Origin: Alloascoidea africana
Taxonomy: Eukaryota > Ascomycota > Alloascoideomycetes > Alloascoideales > Alloascoideaceae
Length of the DNA: 64,000 nucleotides
Assembly (NCBI GenBank): GCA_030581615.1
Contig: JAKTTT010000009.1
Span: 186,001 to 250,000 of the forward strand
Direction: 5' to 3'
The translations under genes and the position numbers were made by a program. Below are positions 42,438 through 53,556 of the stretch, piece by piece; position 1 is the stretch's first letter, and every line of letters begins with the position of its first letter. The notes under the pieces are model-generated. The model ran no database searches. It saw nothing but the letters and a program-made list of their open reading frames with translations, and was not told where the DNA came from.

Positions 42438-44055
42438 TGTTTTATTCATTAACTGCAATGAGCATAGTCTTTTTGTCGTTGGTGATTTTCCTATTTTTTT
42501 TTTGTTGGTTGTAAATTGTGGAGTTTTACTGTGCATGGATCATATATTTTCTTTATAATACTTGAAGTAAATATGTGCGTTGTTTGTTATAAATATTTTC
42601 AAGAATAGTGGTAGTGAAAGTTGTGATAAATTGGGAGCTTGGAATTTAGTAGTGTTAGCGGGATAGTTTCACAATGAGGTGAACTAACAGTTGGATTCAG
42701 ACGCATTTGAAGTGCAAATATTTTTGGAGTAGAAAAATATAGAATGGCGCAATTGAAGTATCGCGGGCAGAGTAGACAATCTTTGAGATAGTGATGAGCT
42801 ATCAAAGGTATCCCAGTCGCCAGTCGTCGTGGGCGGCTATCATGTTGGAAATCAAGAATAGTAAAAAAAAGTTTAAAGAGCGGAGTTTGGGCTTCTAAAA
42901 AACTATAATAAGCTAGATAGATAGTGAAACAAAGAAAGATTGTGGAATAAAGATTTATTCCACTTGTGCTGATGAGAAGATAAAGAAAATGTTGATTGAT
43001 AAAGTTCCTTCGAAACAACCACCAATTGCCACAAGATAAGGAATGAAAAAAAACAAAAAGAATCTATTTAGGATCGATATTGAGATTTTTCTCTTCTCAA
43101 AAAATCCATTATATTCCTATGTATTTCGTATTCATACCATTATCTAGTTTCCTTTGTAGATGAAATAAAGAGAAAAAAATATACTCAAAGGCCATATGAA
43201 ATGGTTTGGTGTTGGGACACTTGATCAACCTTCAACTCCGATCTGATCATGCTGGGATGTTTTCTACACTATACCCACTTTCTATAATAAAAAAAAAAAA
43301 GTTGTATCTTTTATCAATCTCACTAATATACGATCCTAAACTTGGTCCAACTATCAGAAAATAATAGTCCCGGTCCATCGGACTCCAGTTTATCTGATGT
43401 CGGTAGAACCTTTTGCTATTCGGCGGTATCCCCGGACATTTATAGACAATGTAGAAGGTTTTGGAGGATTTAATGAGACTACTGTTTAACAGTGTTTTTC
43501 GATAGTTCTGTTATTTATGTGGAAGGTGGCCAACTCTAATGTGACATGCGTTATCCCAACGTTGTGGACAACTATTAATGCATGTCATCCATTCAAAACA
43601 TGTGATTTCTCGGGGAATCAGAAACATCAAACCAAGAATAAAAAAAAGATATCTCGGGGATGGATTTATTTACGTCTCGTATCTAACAATCTAATGACAT
43701 TATAAACTGATGTCTTTTTTTAAACAGAAGACTCTTCTAGAAAATATTTCATAAAATAAAAACAGTCTTTGAACACCCAAGATAAAGCGCTATCAAAAAT
43801 AACGATGGGGAAAACTGGGATGGCGTGAATAGTGTACAAAAAATTTCGTATAGTGAGGTCATAAAAAGTTTGTTCGGCTAACTAGCATAACCAGCCAAAA
43901 AAAAGTCAGGGATTTTTTGCAATCTTCTTGTTTAAAGCTTTTTTTTTTATTTCATTTTTTTATAGCTTCCAATGAAATCAGACTTATATTAGTGTGTCGA
44001 GTTTTGAGACTTGGTGAAGAACCTCCATCTGTATTCTCTGCAAGTGATAATTGAG
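42438..44055. other. Convergent intergenic region
   Basis: 1.6 kb between convergent 3' ends of the acetyltransferase and the sugar-type transporter. The longest frame (42599-43018, - strand) begins at TTG, not ATG, and looks random. AT-rich with A and T tracts, and no recognisable element. Confidence 0.55.
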
Positions 44056-45708
44056 CTACCTAAACTCCACCTGATCAACAGAGTTCTTTTCCTTGTCAGA
44101 ATCCAAGTCCATAGTTTTGTTGTTGTTAATGTTTCCGGTAAGATCCTGTGTTGTGTAATCACCAAGCGCAATGGCAACCTCTTCAAGAGAGTATCCATGC
44201 GTCTCAGGGAAGAAGAGATAAATACCAAGCAATTCAACAGAAAGAGTGCAACAAAAGACAATGTAGTATCTCCAATGAATTGCATCCATGGCAATGGGGT
44301 TTACAAAGCCATTAAAAGTAATTATGAGAAATGCTGTCGCGTTACCAATTGCCAGACCCTTGGTTCGCAATGTATAAGGAAGAATTTCATTCATGTATAA
44401 GAGTGGAGGGCCATTTAGACCACTGTTGTAAGACGCATAGAACAAAAAGATCATTGCAAGAACACCTTTACCCAATGATTTTTGCTCAAAGTTTCGTTGC
44501 TGATTTATAGCAGAAAGAACTGTCCAAATGATGAATGTTAGGAGCATACAGCCCACACTTGTTAGAAACACGTATCTGCGCTTGAAATGGTTTATAAACA
44601 AAATTGCAAGGACAGAAACACCATAGTTGTAGACCATTAGTCCTCCGTTAATGTGTAGCTGCTGAACAGTGGTTGTAATGCCAATGGAATTAAGCACAAT
44701 GTTGAGATAGTATGAGACGAGACCATTGCCTGAGAACTGCGTTGTGATGTTCAACCAAACTAATACAAACAACCTTCTGCGATTGGCAGCAGTTTTGAAA
44801 AAAGCAGAATACCCGACTTTTTTACTTTCTTTTTCTTTTGCAAGAGCATTAGAAATCTCTGCCATTTCAAAGTCCACAAGTGCTCCACCTAGCTGTTCAT
44901 CTCCTCCTGCGTGGCACCGTAAGAGAACATCTCGGGCCTCCTTTATTTTGCCTTGTGCTAAAAGAAATCGAGGGCTCTCGGGAATCATCCACAGAGTCAA
45001 CAGTTGGACAACTGGGAAGATACCTTGGATTATAGTAGGGATTCTCCATGACCAGGTTGTGGTGTCGTTCATGTAGTGTGTTCCCAATGTAACATAGGCT
45101 GCAATAATTGCACCCACATACCAAACTGTGTTTGCCATTGCCGTCACAACTTCACGATGTGCTGGATATGTCACCTCTGTGATGATGGGACCCGAGGCAA
45201 TAATACTTAAAGATGAGCCCAAACCGATTATAAAACGACCTGTCAGGTAAAGTCCGTAGCCGTTCGCTGCAGTTTGAATAGCAACCCCAACTATTGCAAT
45301 TACGGATCCCAAATATAATGACAACTTGCGACCATAACGATCACAGAACCAACTACTGGGGGCAAATGAGACCAAACTACCCATAATAATTGCTAATAAA
45401 TAGTTTTATAGAGTTAGCATCACACGTTGAGATCAATCCAGCCAACAAATCCGCTTACAGCTAGAAAGAGCACCCAAAACGGCACCCTTTGGATGGCCAA
45501 AAAAGTTTTGCCAGCTAGGAAGCACTTGTAATCCATTCAGAACAGAAACATCAAATCCACTTAGAGTGAAAGTGATAAATGGAACAATCATAGAAAGATT
45601 CAGCTTGAGCAGATGTGGATATTTGAACCAAGGCTTTTCAAGCCTTGGAAGGACATCTTTTAGAAGAATTTCGTGGCCTGCACCACTAAAACCGGAATTT
45701 TCAGCCAT
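44056..45708 (-). CDS. MFS sugar-type transporter (lactose-permease-like), spliced
   Basis: A 528-residue, 12-helix permease of the sugar porter family, most like fungal LAC12-type transporters. Exon 1 is 45708-45459 and exon 2 is 45392-44056. The 66-nt intron 45393-45458 (GTAAGC...GCTAAC...TTAG) gives ALSS/SIIMGSLVSFAP. Signatures are FTLSGFDVSVLNGLQ in helix 1, CDRYGRKLSLYLG after helix 2, GRFIIGLGSSLSIIASGPIITEVTYPAHR, IPESPRFLLAQGK before the central loop, and FFPETHGYSLEEVA at the end. The substrate is not predictable: lactose, cellobiose and other sugars are all carried in this subfamily. About 2.6 kb of upstream DNA has no gene. Confidence 0.88.
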
Positions 45709-48318
45709 CTTTTGCTTTCCCTTTTGAAAAGATTGATTGTATATAATAGTGTATTTTATGGAAAGTAGAAGAAGACTTGAGAGGTCTATATAAATAAGCC
45801 TACTCTCAAATAGAAATGCAACGAGGTGGAAAAAAACTGGGGCAAGTCAACGGCTAATGCGGGGGTGATGAAAATGTTATCCTTCTTGGGACAATAACAT
45901 GATGAGCATGGTTTTTGAAAAAAACACACTAGTGTATGCCCACTCGGATTAAACACGCTTAAGCTTTGGTTTAGACGGGAATAGAAATGTTCCCAGTCGT
46001 GTACTATAAATAATTTTTCAATCATCTGTATCCCCACAAACCTGCTTTTCTGCTTTGTCAAACCTGAAACCCCGAGATCTTTGGCGTTGCGATCGAGCAT
46101 TTGCGTCAAAGCATACCTGACAAAATAAGGGTTTCCTTTTTTGCCCTTTTTCTGGCTGGTGATAATGGATGAGTATGCATTGAGCTATGCTCGAATCTGA
46201 TGACCTTCCAAGAACAGGGATAGAGAAACTGGTATCGGATAAATGCCATGCAGAAAAAACCCGATTTCCTACTAATTGCCTCCATCAGCATCAGGAAACG
46301 AGGCCCCCGGAAAAAGGCTACGTCCGTCTTTAGGTGTTAACTGGCCCGCTTTTAGTTTTGTTGGGGTAAATTTCTTCCACACAACCAATTAGTCCATGTT
46401 TTTCGAAATTTAAAACCGAGTGCAAAACAATAATAGCCTCGAGGATATTAATGACATGAATAATATAAAAAAGCACAACAGGTGAAGAAAATGTATGCAG
46501 AACAACACAGCGGATCTTCGTTCGGCTTCAAGATTATACAATCCTTGCATATGTCATACCATTGGAACCTATCGCAAGGGTTAGGCGCGTGCCGTCGTCT
46601 TGTAGGTTACTTCTTTTTTCTTCCCCCACACGAAGCCAGAAAAGCGGATATAAAGCGAAGAAACTTCAGGCTCCCTAAAGTTCCAGAGCGCCCCTTTCGG
46701 ACGAGTAAAAGGAGTGCGGTTGGTTTAGTGTAAATAATAGCCTAGGCGTTGTAATACAAACGATAAAAGAATATTAACCTTCCTAAATCAATGGATGTCT
46801 TTCTTTGGAATTTTCGTTTTTGTCTTTGAAGAGATTGAGCAGGGAACAAGTAATCGAAAAAATTGTAAAGAATTAACACCAAACAGAGAATCTTGTGGAT
46901 GCTTGTCACTGGACACTTCAGCCGTTTTTTTTTTTTTTTTGGTATTTACAGTTTTGACGTTTAAGTGGGGGAAAACCCCTGGCTTACAAAACCGTGACTA
47001 GCCCATTTTTGTCAATATTTCCTCACTGAAATCTTGTTTCAATGCCTTTTTGTTGCTGGAAATGTCAAGGATGGGACCCAGAAAAGCAAATGCACCATAC
47101 TGTTGCCAAGATTGTGGCACACGAATCTATCTAACCAAGATGAAAACTGCACTTGATCCTATGTGAAGAGTAAAAAGTTATTGAGATTCACTAAAATAGA
47201 CAGTATCTGTTTGTTACACATTTCCAGTTATCATCAATGGTACAACTATCCGAAAAAAAATGATAAAATATATCAATGGAAGATTTCGATGCTGGTGTCT
47301 GTGGTCAGTTGCGAGGATATAATCGATTTTAGCATCTAGGATAATGCCAAAACTTTCTAATCACAAAATAGTAGGCTTCATAGAACTTTTTATCAATGAT
47401 GTTCGAGAGTCGGCTTGTAAGATATTCTGACAATGTTAACAAAAACTTCCAGGGACCCAAACTTCATGCAAATCACGAATCTGGGAACATCTTCATAATT
47501 TACGGTTGACTAGAGCAAGTATAATCCAAACCTATCTCTAGGACTAGGTGCTTCAAGCGTCAATGGGTAGCTTGTCCTTCTGAAGGCCAAGAAAAATTGG
47601 CATTCTTTCTCGAGAAGATTGAAAAGCGTTCAGACACTACAGCATATGCCGACGTGCTTGTTCCAGGCACGATTGGATTGTTGTGGTTTATCATCTGCAG
47701 GGCAGATTATCACTCTCCTACTGGAGGTCTGAATTTCATGTCCTTGCCAGTAAAAATGTTTTTTTAGAGAAACTTGCATTTGTCAAGGTTGGAGAGTAGG
47801 TTACGCCTGTTGCAACATGACGAGGATTTGTAAATGACTAAAACATTTGTAAATGCTTTAGAAATCAACATGCCTTCCAGGTATGTTTTCGCAAGCTTCC
47901 TACAATTGTGACCAAATATTATGTAAATGTCGTTGTCCCGTTTTTGAGTACTAATGGCAGCATAGTAAAATCCCAGAAAAAACATTCAGGTGCTGCGTAC
48001 TTTTCAGTGTTTTTTTTTGTACTCTTTCAAAGAACACCTACCTGAAAAATCTCAATAACTTGATCTATGAAATTTTGTTCACACATTTTAAGAGGCACTA
48101 GTCAAATCTTGTCTTTTACAACACCACCTATAATTTTGTAAGAGACGTAAAGATGATGCTGTTAATACTCTCGTGAAAATGTTTCAAAAATTTGAGCAAT
48201 ATAAATATTCTCATTTGTAAATAATCTATTGGTTTAAAGATTATAGGTATGCGATTCAGATTCGTTTTATGCAATAACTAGTACTTAAAAGAGTCAAAGA
48301 AATATCATACTTATCCAA
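45709..48318. other. Gene-poor region between the transporter and HIBADH
   Basis: About 2.6 kb. It includes the transporter promoter, a T tract (46926-46940), and two short open stretches on the + strand (47062-47166 and 47525-47767) with protein-like but unassignable sequence, discussed in the findings. No complete gene can be supported. Confidence 0.5.
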
Positions 48319-49404
48319 TCAAAGCTTCAAAAGGTACTCGTAGTAAGCGCTCAGATCTTTGTCTTTCAGTTTTCCTTCTTCAACTTTTTCCAATTTCTCA
48401 TAAACCTTTCTCGTCAATTCCGGCAATTCCAATCCTTGACCTTGTTGCTTGATCTTGCCAAACTCATTGGATACCAATCCAACATCTTTTGACATTAAGC
48501 AAATCCCAAATCCATTTGTGTAGCCTCTCGAAGCGGGAGAAGAAGAATTTAGTCCTGGAACAGGAGTATTTGCCGTACTTGTCCAGGATTGTCCGGAACT
48601 TGTGTTTACAATATCGTTGAAAACTTTTTCATCTATTCCTGATTTTGCCGCTAATGCATACGATTCACAAGTTGCCAAATTAGTTACTGCCAAAATGTAA
48701 TTGTTGCACAGTTTTGCAATTGATCCAGTACCCACGTCTCCACACCAAATGACATTCTTGCCCATTCCTTCTCCATCTTGATTACCTTTGAATAACCACT
48801 CAATTTGTGACTTGAGCGAGGGAAAAGAGCTCGCACTCGTCAAGTTTTGTGGTGCCCCTAGCATGAACGTTAGCGTTCCTTGAGTGGCTCCTTTTACACC
48901 TCCACTGACTGGAGCATCACAGAACACAATTTCTTCCTTATTCAAGGCTGACACCATTTGGGATACCTTTTGAGAAGTTGAGGGATCGACCGTTGAAGCA
49001 TCAATAAACAGTCTCGAAAGACCGGTTTCCCCTTTGAGTCCCCAAGCTTCATTAAGAGGTGTGGTGGTGGTTTCCGAAGGAGATGAAGACGAAATTGAAG
49101 AGATAATCTCAGAATAGATTGCCGTAACGTGTTCCGGTTTGGGCACCATTGTCAAGATTATCGAACAGTTTTCAGCCATACTTCCAATCGAAGAGCCGAC
49201 TTTGATACTAACATTACCATTTTCATTCCCTTTAATGGATTCTGTCTCTCGAAAACGTTCTGCAGCGGACCTATCCACGTCGTAAACGTAAAAATTTGTT
49301 TGGCGCTTAGGAAAGGTGCCGCTGATCTGCTTGAAGAGGTTCGAAGCCATTGGATAGCCCATCCGGCCCAGACCTATAAATCCATAAGACAAAGAAGAGG
49401 TCAT
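48319..49404 (-). CDS. 3-hydroxyisobutyrate dehydrogenase
   Basis: A 361-residue NAD+-dependent enzyme of the beta-hydroxyacid dehydrogenase family, oxidising 3-hydroxyisobutyrate to methylmalonate semialdehyde in valine breakdown, usually in mitochondria. It shows the cofactor motif GFIGLGRMG (8-16), the substrate motif CDAPVSGGVKGATQGTLTFM, and KLCNNYILAV, holding the catalytic Lys and the conserved Asn after it. The frame is open 13 residues further to an ATG at 49443, but MTSSLSYGFIG at 49404 puts the fold at the normal start. A longer leader including the first 13 residues could act as a targeting peptide, so both starts remain possible. No intron needed. Confidence 0.85.
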   Translation of the reverse strand: MTSSLSYGFIGLGRMGYPMASNLFKQISGTFPKRQTNFYVYDVDRSAAERFRETESIKGNENGNVSIKVGSSIGSMAENCSIILTMVPKPEHVTAIYSEIISSISSSSPSETTTTPLNEAWGLKGETGLSRLFIDASTVDPSTSQKVSQMVSALNKEEIVFCDAPVSGGVKGATQGTLTFMLGAPQNLTSASSFPSLKSQIEWLFKGNQDGEGMGKNVIWCGDVGTGSIAKLCNNYILAVTNLATCESYALAAKSGIDEKVFNDIVNTSSGQSWTSTANTPVPGLNSSSPASRGYTNGFGICLMSKDVGLVSNEFGKIKQQGQGLELPELTRKVYEKLEKVEEGKLKDKDLSAYYEYLLKL

Positions 49405-50009
49405 AGTGGTTTGGTTGATTTGATTCTTCTGAGGTCGGCACACTGGCCTCTATTTATTTGTTACAGACCGTAACTTTCGGCAATGTCTTTTGTGAATTGT
49501 GGGGTAGAAGGGGGACCTAGTGGGGAGGAGGAGTTCTTTAGTACCCGTGATCTGCTTTACTTTAACCAGATTAGACGGTTTAATGCTAACGGTTTCTTGG
49601 ATGCTTAGCAGTTGGAAGAAAGAGCTATTGTTTTATTGTTTGTTGTTAGCTCTGTCTTCACCTTATAACGCTTGGGCATAAAAATGAGAGAAAAAAGAGA
49701 GAGTTGTCTCGAGCATTTGAACTATGTTTTTTATTCCTTTTTGCCGAGTTCTTGAATTAAACAAGAAAAGCAAAAGGTCTTATTTGTACTTAGAACGATA
49801 CGATTAACTCTTCCACTTTTTAACGTGTAACAAAGACGAAGAGACAGACACGTAACAATAGAAAAAGAAGAAAAAAAAAAGAAGCCTTAAATCATAAAAT
49901 CAGGGATGAAAAATAAAAGAAGGGGAAACAAAAAATAGACATTCTTTTTTTTTTCTAGAATTGAGTTGAATTGAACTGCTAGAAGAGCTACTACCGACAG
50001 TGGTTAACT
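49405..50009. other. Intergenic region HIBADH-EAF3
   Basis: Promoter of the dehydrogenase and 3' flank of EAF3. A-rich, with several A tracts between 49850 and 49955. No gene seen. Confidence 0.6.
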
Positions 50010-51230
50010 TTAGCCATTAAGAGCCAGTGATTCGTAAGCTGGAGACGCTGGAGAGTACGAATCTGTGAATATTTTTGACTGATTATGTCCAATAAAGTTG
50101 AGAAACTCTTCAAGATGTTCCTTGAGGATTCCCGCACTCTGTTGGTCCATATTTGTCTGTGCTATAAGGCCCGGTAGCGAAACTGCTCAAAATGTTAGAA
50201 AATGGCAGAAGAGGGAAGAAAACCACAAACAAACCTAACATACCAAATAATCTTAGTAAATGCTCGCCTCCATAAATTTCAGTAGCCGGTTTTTTAGGAT
50301 ACTTTTTTGTAATCTGTAGATACTGTTGTCTCTCGAATCGATATAACAAAATTGTTCCCAAAGATCGATCAAAGTACAATTTTAAGCCCGATAGAACTTC
50401 TTCTAGTATATCTGCTTCTGTGGAACTACCGACCTTTCTCTTTCTCTCTCTCTCCCTTTCCCGTTCTTTATCCTTATCCTTGTCTTTTTCCCGTTCTTTC
50501 TCCTTTTGTTTCGCCTTTGCTTCGTAGTTTTCTTTTATAAGTTGGAGAATCTCAAGAACATTGGGCTTCCGTGGTAAGAAAACGAGCTGGAGTAATTTGG
50601 TTAGATCGGAGTTCTCAACCTAGTGAATCCATTGGCATACCTGGTGGTCTCTGGTGATATGTTCCCAGTCGTCGACCAACCGCCCTTTCAAAGAGCTCGG
50701 TATCGTAAGGCTAATCTCCGGTCTCTTGAGATAATCCTCCTCCTAAAAAAAAGTGTTAGTTAAACCCATATATTACAAATAACAATTTTTCGGTAAAATG
50801 CAAAAACCTTTTCCAAATCCAGTTCAACACCACGACCACGCTTCTTATAATGATCCATTTCTTTCCGTCCCGAGCCCTCATCACTGACAGGAGTTTCACT
50901 AACTGCTTTCCTCTTTGTACCACCTCCCGCAGCGGCGGCTGCCAATTGGGCCTGTTTCAACTCTTTTTGCATCCGTATATTTTCCTCATTCATCTCAAGC
51001 ACCCGTTCTTTTGGAACCCATTCGTCCCAAGTCGCCTTCCATCCCTTGTAATGTATAAAATACGCCAGTTGGTCTCTATAATCTTCCGGCAGACCTGCCG
51101 ATTCCGCCGTAACAAAAGTGTCTTCCTTGACCTCGACCAGGTCTTTGTTTGGCTGGTGAAGCTTTAATATCTTGGCTTCGTATAAAAGAGGACCATGGTA
51201 GGCCAAACAACGGGTGCCAATTGTCAGCAT
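50010..51230 (-). CDS. EAF3: Eaf3 (MRG15) chromodomain protein of NuA4 and Rpd3S, spliced with three introns
   Basis: Reads methylated histone H3 Lys36 and serves in the NuA4 acetyltransferase and the Rpd3S deacetylase. My exons are 51230-50808, 50742-50641, 50586-50244 and 50182-50010, giving 346 residues (401 in S. cerevisiae). A chromo barrel lies in residues 1-95 (RCLAYHGPLLYEAKIL, HYKGWKATWDEWV), then a basic linker, then the MRG domain: LVDDWEHITRDHQ/LVFLPRKPNV, YFDRSLGTILLYRFERQQY, EIYGGEHLLRLF/VSLPGL and the closing LNFIGHNQSKIF. Introns 50587-50640 (GTATGC, CTAAC, CAG) and 50183-50243 (GTATGT, CTAAC, CAG) are clear. The first, 50743-50807, has a good TAACTAAC and TTTAG, but only GTTTTT as donor. 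It is head-to-head with the casein kinase gene, 155 bp apart. Confidence 0.88.
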
Positions 51231-51385
51231 CTTTGCACCAAACCCCAGATCAAACGAAGAACAGAGGCTAAAGCAGGGCCAAAAAGCAGCGGATAAAAGA
51301 AGCTTTTTCTTCAATAGCGCAAGAGCGTGGACGTGGGCGTCAGTGGGCGTATGGGTGTTGTGGTCTCCAGGCAGAGAGATTGGGG

Positions 51386-53087
51386 ATGATGGGTGATGGA
51401 GAGAAAGAGATAAGTGAGCTGAGACACAGTATCCAACCTTCTCTGAGCAAGCAAATGACACCGGTTGCACAGACCCACTCCTCTGTGGTGGTTGGCGACC
51501 ACTTCCGGGTGGGCAGGAGGATAGGCGAAGGATCGTTTGGTGTTATATTTGATGGCACAAACATACTGACCAGCGAGAAAGTGGCTATCAAGTATGCATG
51601 TACTCCATCGTTTCCTGTCTCTCTCTTTTTTTCTTCTTCTTTTCAATATATTATGCTATTCTCTGGCCCTTTAGCCACGGCTCTTGCTAACTCTGTATTG
51701 TTTGTTTGTAGGAACCGAGAAGAAGCGAGGCTCCGCAGTTGAGAGACGAGTACAGAGCTTACCGGATTCTATCTGGATGTCGTAAGTCCCCCGTTCAGCA
51801 CGCTTAATTCTTATCGTTACATTAACCAAACGAAAAAAAAAACAAAAATACATAGCGGGCATCCCCAATGTGTACTATTTTGGTCAGGACAGCCTTAACA
51901 ACATTCTGGTGTTGGATCTGTTTGGTCCCAGTCTCGAGGATCTGTTCGAATGGTGTGGACGCCGCTTTTCGGTGAAGACGGTGGCCATGTGCGCTATCCA
52001 GATGATAACACGGGTTGAGGCTGTTCATGGACGTCATTTGATATATCGGGATATCAAGCCTGATAACTTTTTGATCGGTCGGCCAGGAATGACAGATGTG
52101 AATCTGATCCACATGATTGATTTCGGAATGGCAAAACAGTACCGCGACCCGCGAACAATGCAGCACATCCCGTATCGAGAGAAAAAAAGTCTTAGTGGAA
52201 CGGCACGGTACATGAGCATAAATACACATCTTGGGAGAGAGCAGTCAAGACGAGATGATCTGGAGGCGTTGGGCCATGTTTTTGTCTACTTTCTCAGAGG
52301 AAGTCTTCCATGGCAGGGACTCAAGGCGCCGACAAACCGGCAAAAGTACGAAAAGATTGGGGAAAAGAAACAGATGACGCCCATCGAGGAACTTTCCCGC
52401 GGGTTCCCACCCCAGTTTGGAACGTATCTGGCGTACGTACGAAACCTGTCATTTGAAGAGACGCCCGATTACGAGTCTCTGAGACAGCTGTTTCGCGATG
52501 CGATTGCTGCGGCAGGCGAGGTCGATAACCAGGTCTACGATTGGATGAAGCTGAATGGAGGCCAAGGCTGGAGCAATGAGTTTACAGGAATGCCATCGAG
52601 TCCCTATCTTGGCGGCGGTGGTGGGTATTCTCCCATGTTGGGAATGGGGACTGGAGCTGAAGCATTGAGACCAGAACACCTTCAATATCGCCAACAGCAG
52701 TTGAAGAATGCGAGACTCGGGGGGCTTCCGCCTCCCAATGGCTCGCCTCTATTTGCCAGTCATCGCAATGGGTTCCAGACCATGGTGCCGCCTCCCTTGA
52801 CGAGTGGGATGGGAGCATCTAGACTCACAGAGCCTGGACATTTCACCAATCGTAAGAGTCAAAGAATAAGCCAGGGTTACGATCTTGGGTTGGAGTATCA
52901 GAGGCGACAGAATTTGGACCAGCAGCAGCAGAAACAGAATCTTGCGATCGCTGGAGGAGGTACACGGATCCGAACGAGCATTGTAAATGCCCCAGACCAA
53001 AACCAAAATCAACAGCAAGAAGGAGCGCCCACTAATACGAAAAAGAAGGGGACCTGGTCAAGGTTTAAAACCTTTTGTTGTGGATGA
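51386..53087 (+). CDS. YCK2: Casein kinase I, palmitoylated plasma-membrane type (Yck1/Yck2), spliced
   Basis: Ser/Thr kinase of the casein kinase 1 gamma-like group acting at the plasma membrane in nutrient sensing and endocytosis. Exons are 51386-51595, 51712-51781 and 51856-53087, giving 503 residues. Intron 2 (51782-51855) is GTAAGT...ATTAAC...TAG. Intron 1 (51596-51711) has GCTAAC and TAG but only restores the kinase ([19 protein letters not shown]) if its donor is GCATGT, that is a GC-AG intron. Kinase motifs are [35 protein letters not shown], and the CK1-specific [16 protein letters not shown]. The tail is Gln-rich and ends FCCG, a likely palmitoylation site. A TTG at 51380 is not a start. 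Confidence 0.9.
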
Positions 53088-53556
53088 TAACTTTTTGCGT
53101 GTGTGTCACCGTTAATCAAGTTTTCTTTTTTTTTTCATTTCTTGATATTGTTTGTTGATTTACAGATTTCTGGTTTGGTTTTTTTTGAAATTCTGTCATT
53201 TTTCATCTCTTTTTTTATTATTCATCTATGATTTATTTCCCGAGGAGAGTAATCTCCTTATACTTTGCTTATTTTCGACCATCGTTCCTTTTCAACACTT
53301 TCTCCTCGTAATCCTCCATACATACTAAACGTTTCAAAATATTTGCTCGACTAAAGCTAACATTGTGTGCATTTCTTTTCCTAATTCTTTTTTCGTTTTT
53401 GTTTTCATTTACAGTAAGCACATAACACACCTTAATTAATTAATGTTTGAATGAAACGTAAATGGAATCAGTTTTTTTCTTTCATATAAATGCGATTCAG
53501 CTAACTAGCGCTCAGATTAACTAAAATCCTTTAAAATTAAACCCACCCTCTAATGG
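53088..53556. other. Convergent 3' flank casein kinase-COQ7
   Basis: T-rich DNA between convergent genes with ATTAATTAAT near 53433. No gene seen. Confidence 0.6.

Noticed and set aside
42599-43018. 139-residue - strand frame between two convergent genes
   Set aside because: The start codon is TTG, and no domain or splice context supports it.
51380-51385. Casein kinase start at 51380
   Set aside because: The codon there is TTG. The first ATG is at 51386.
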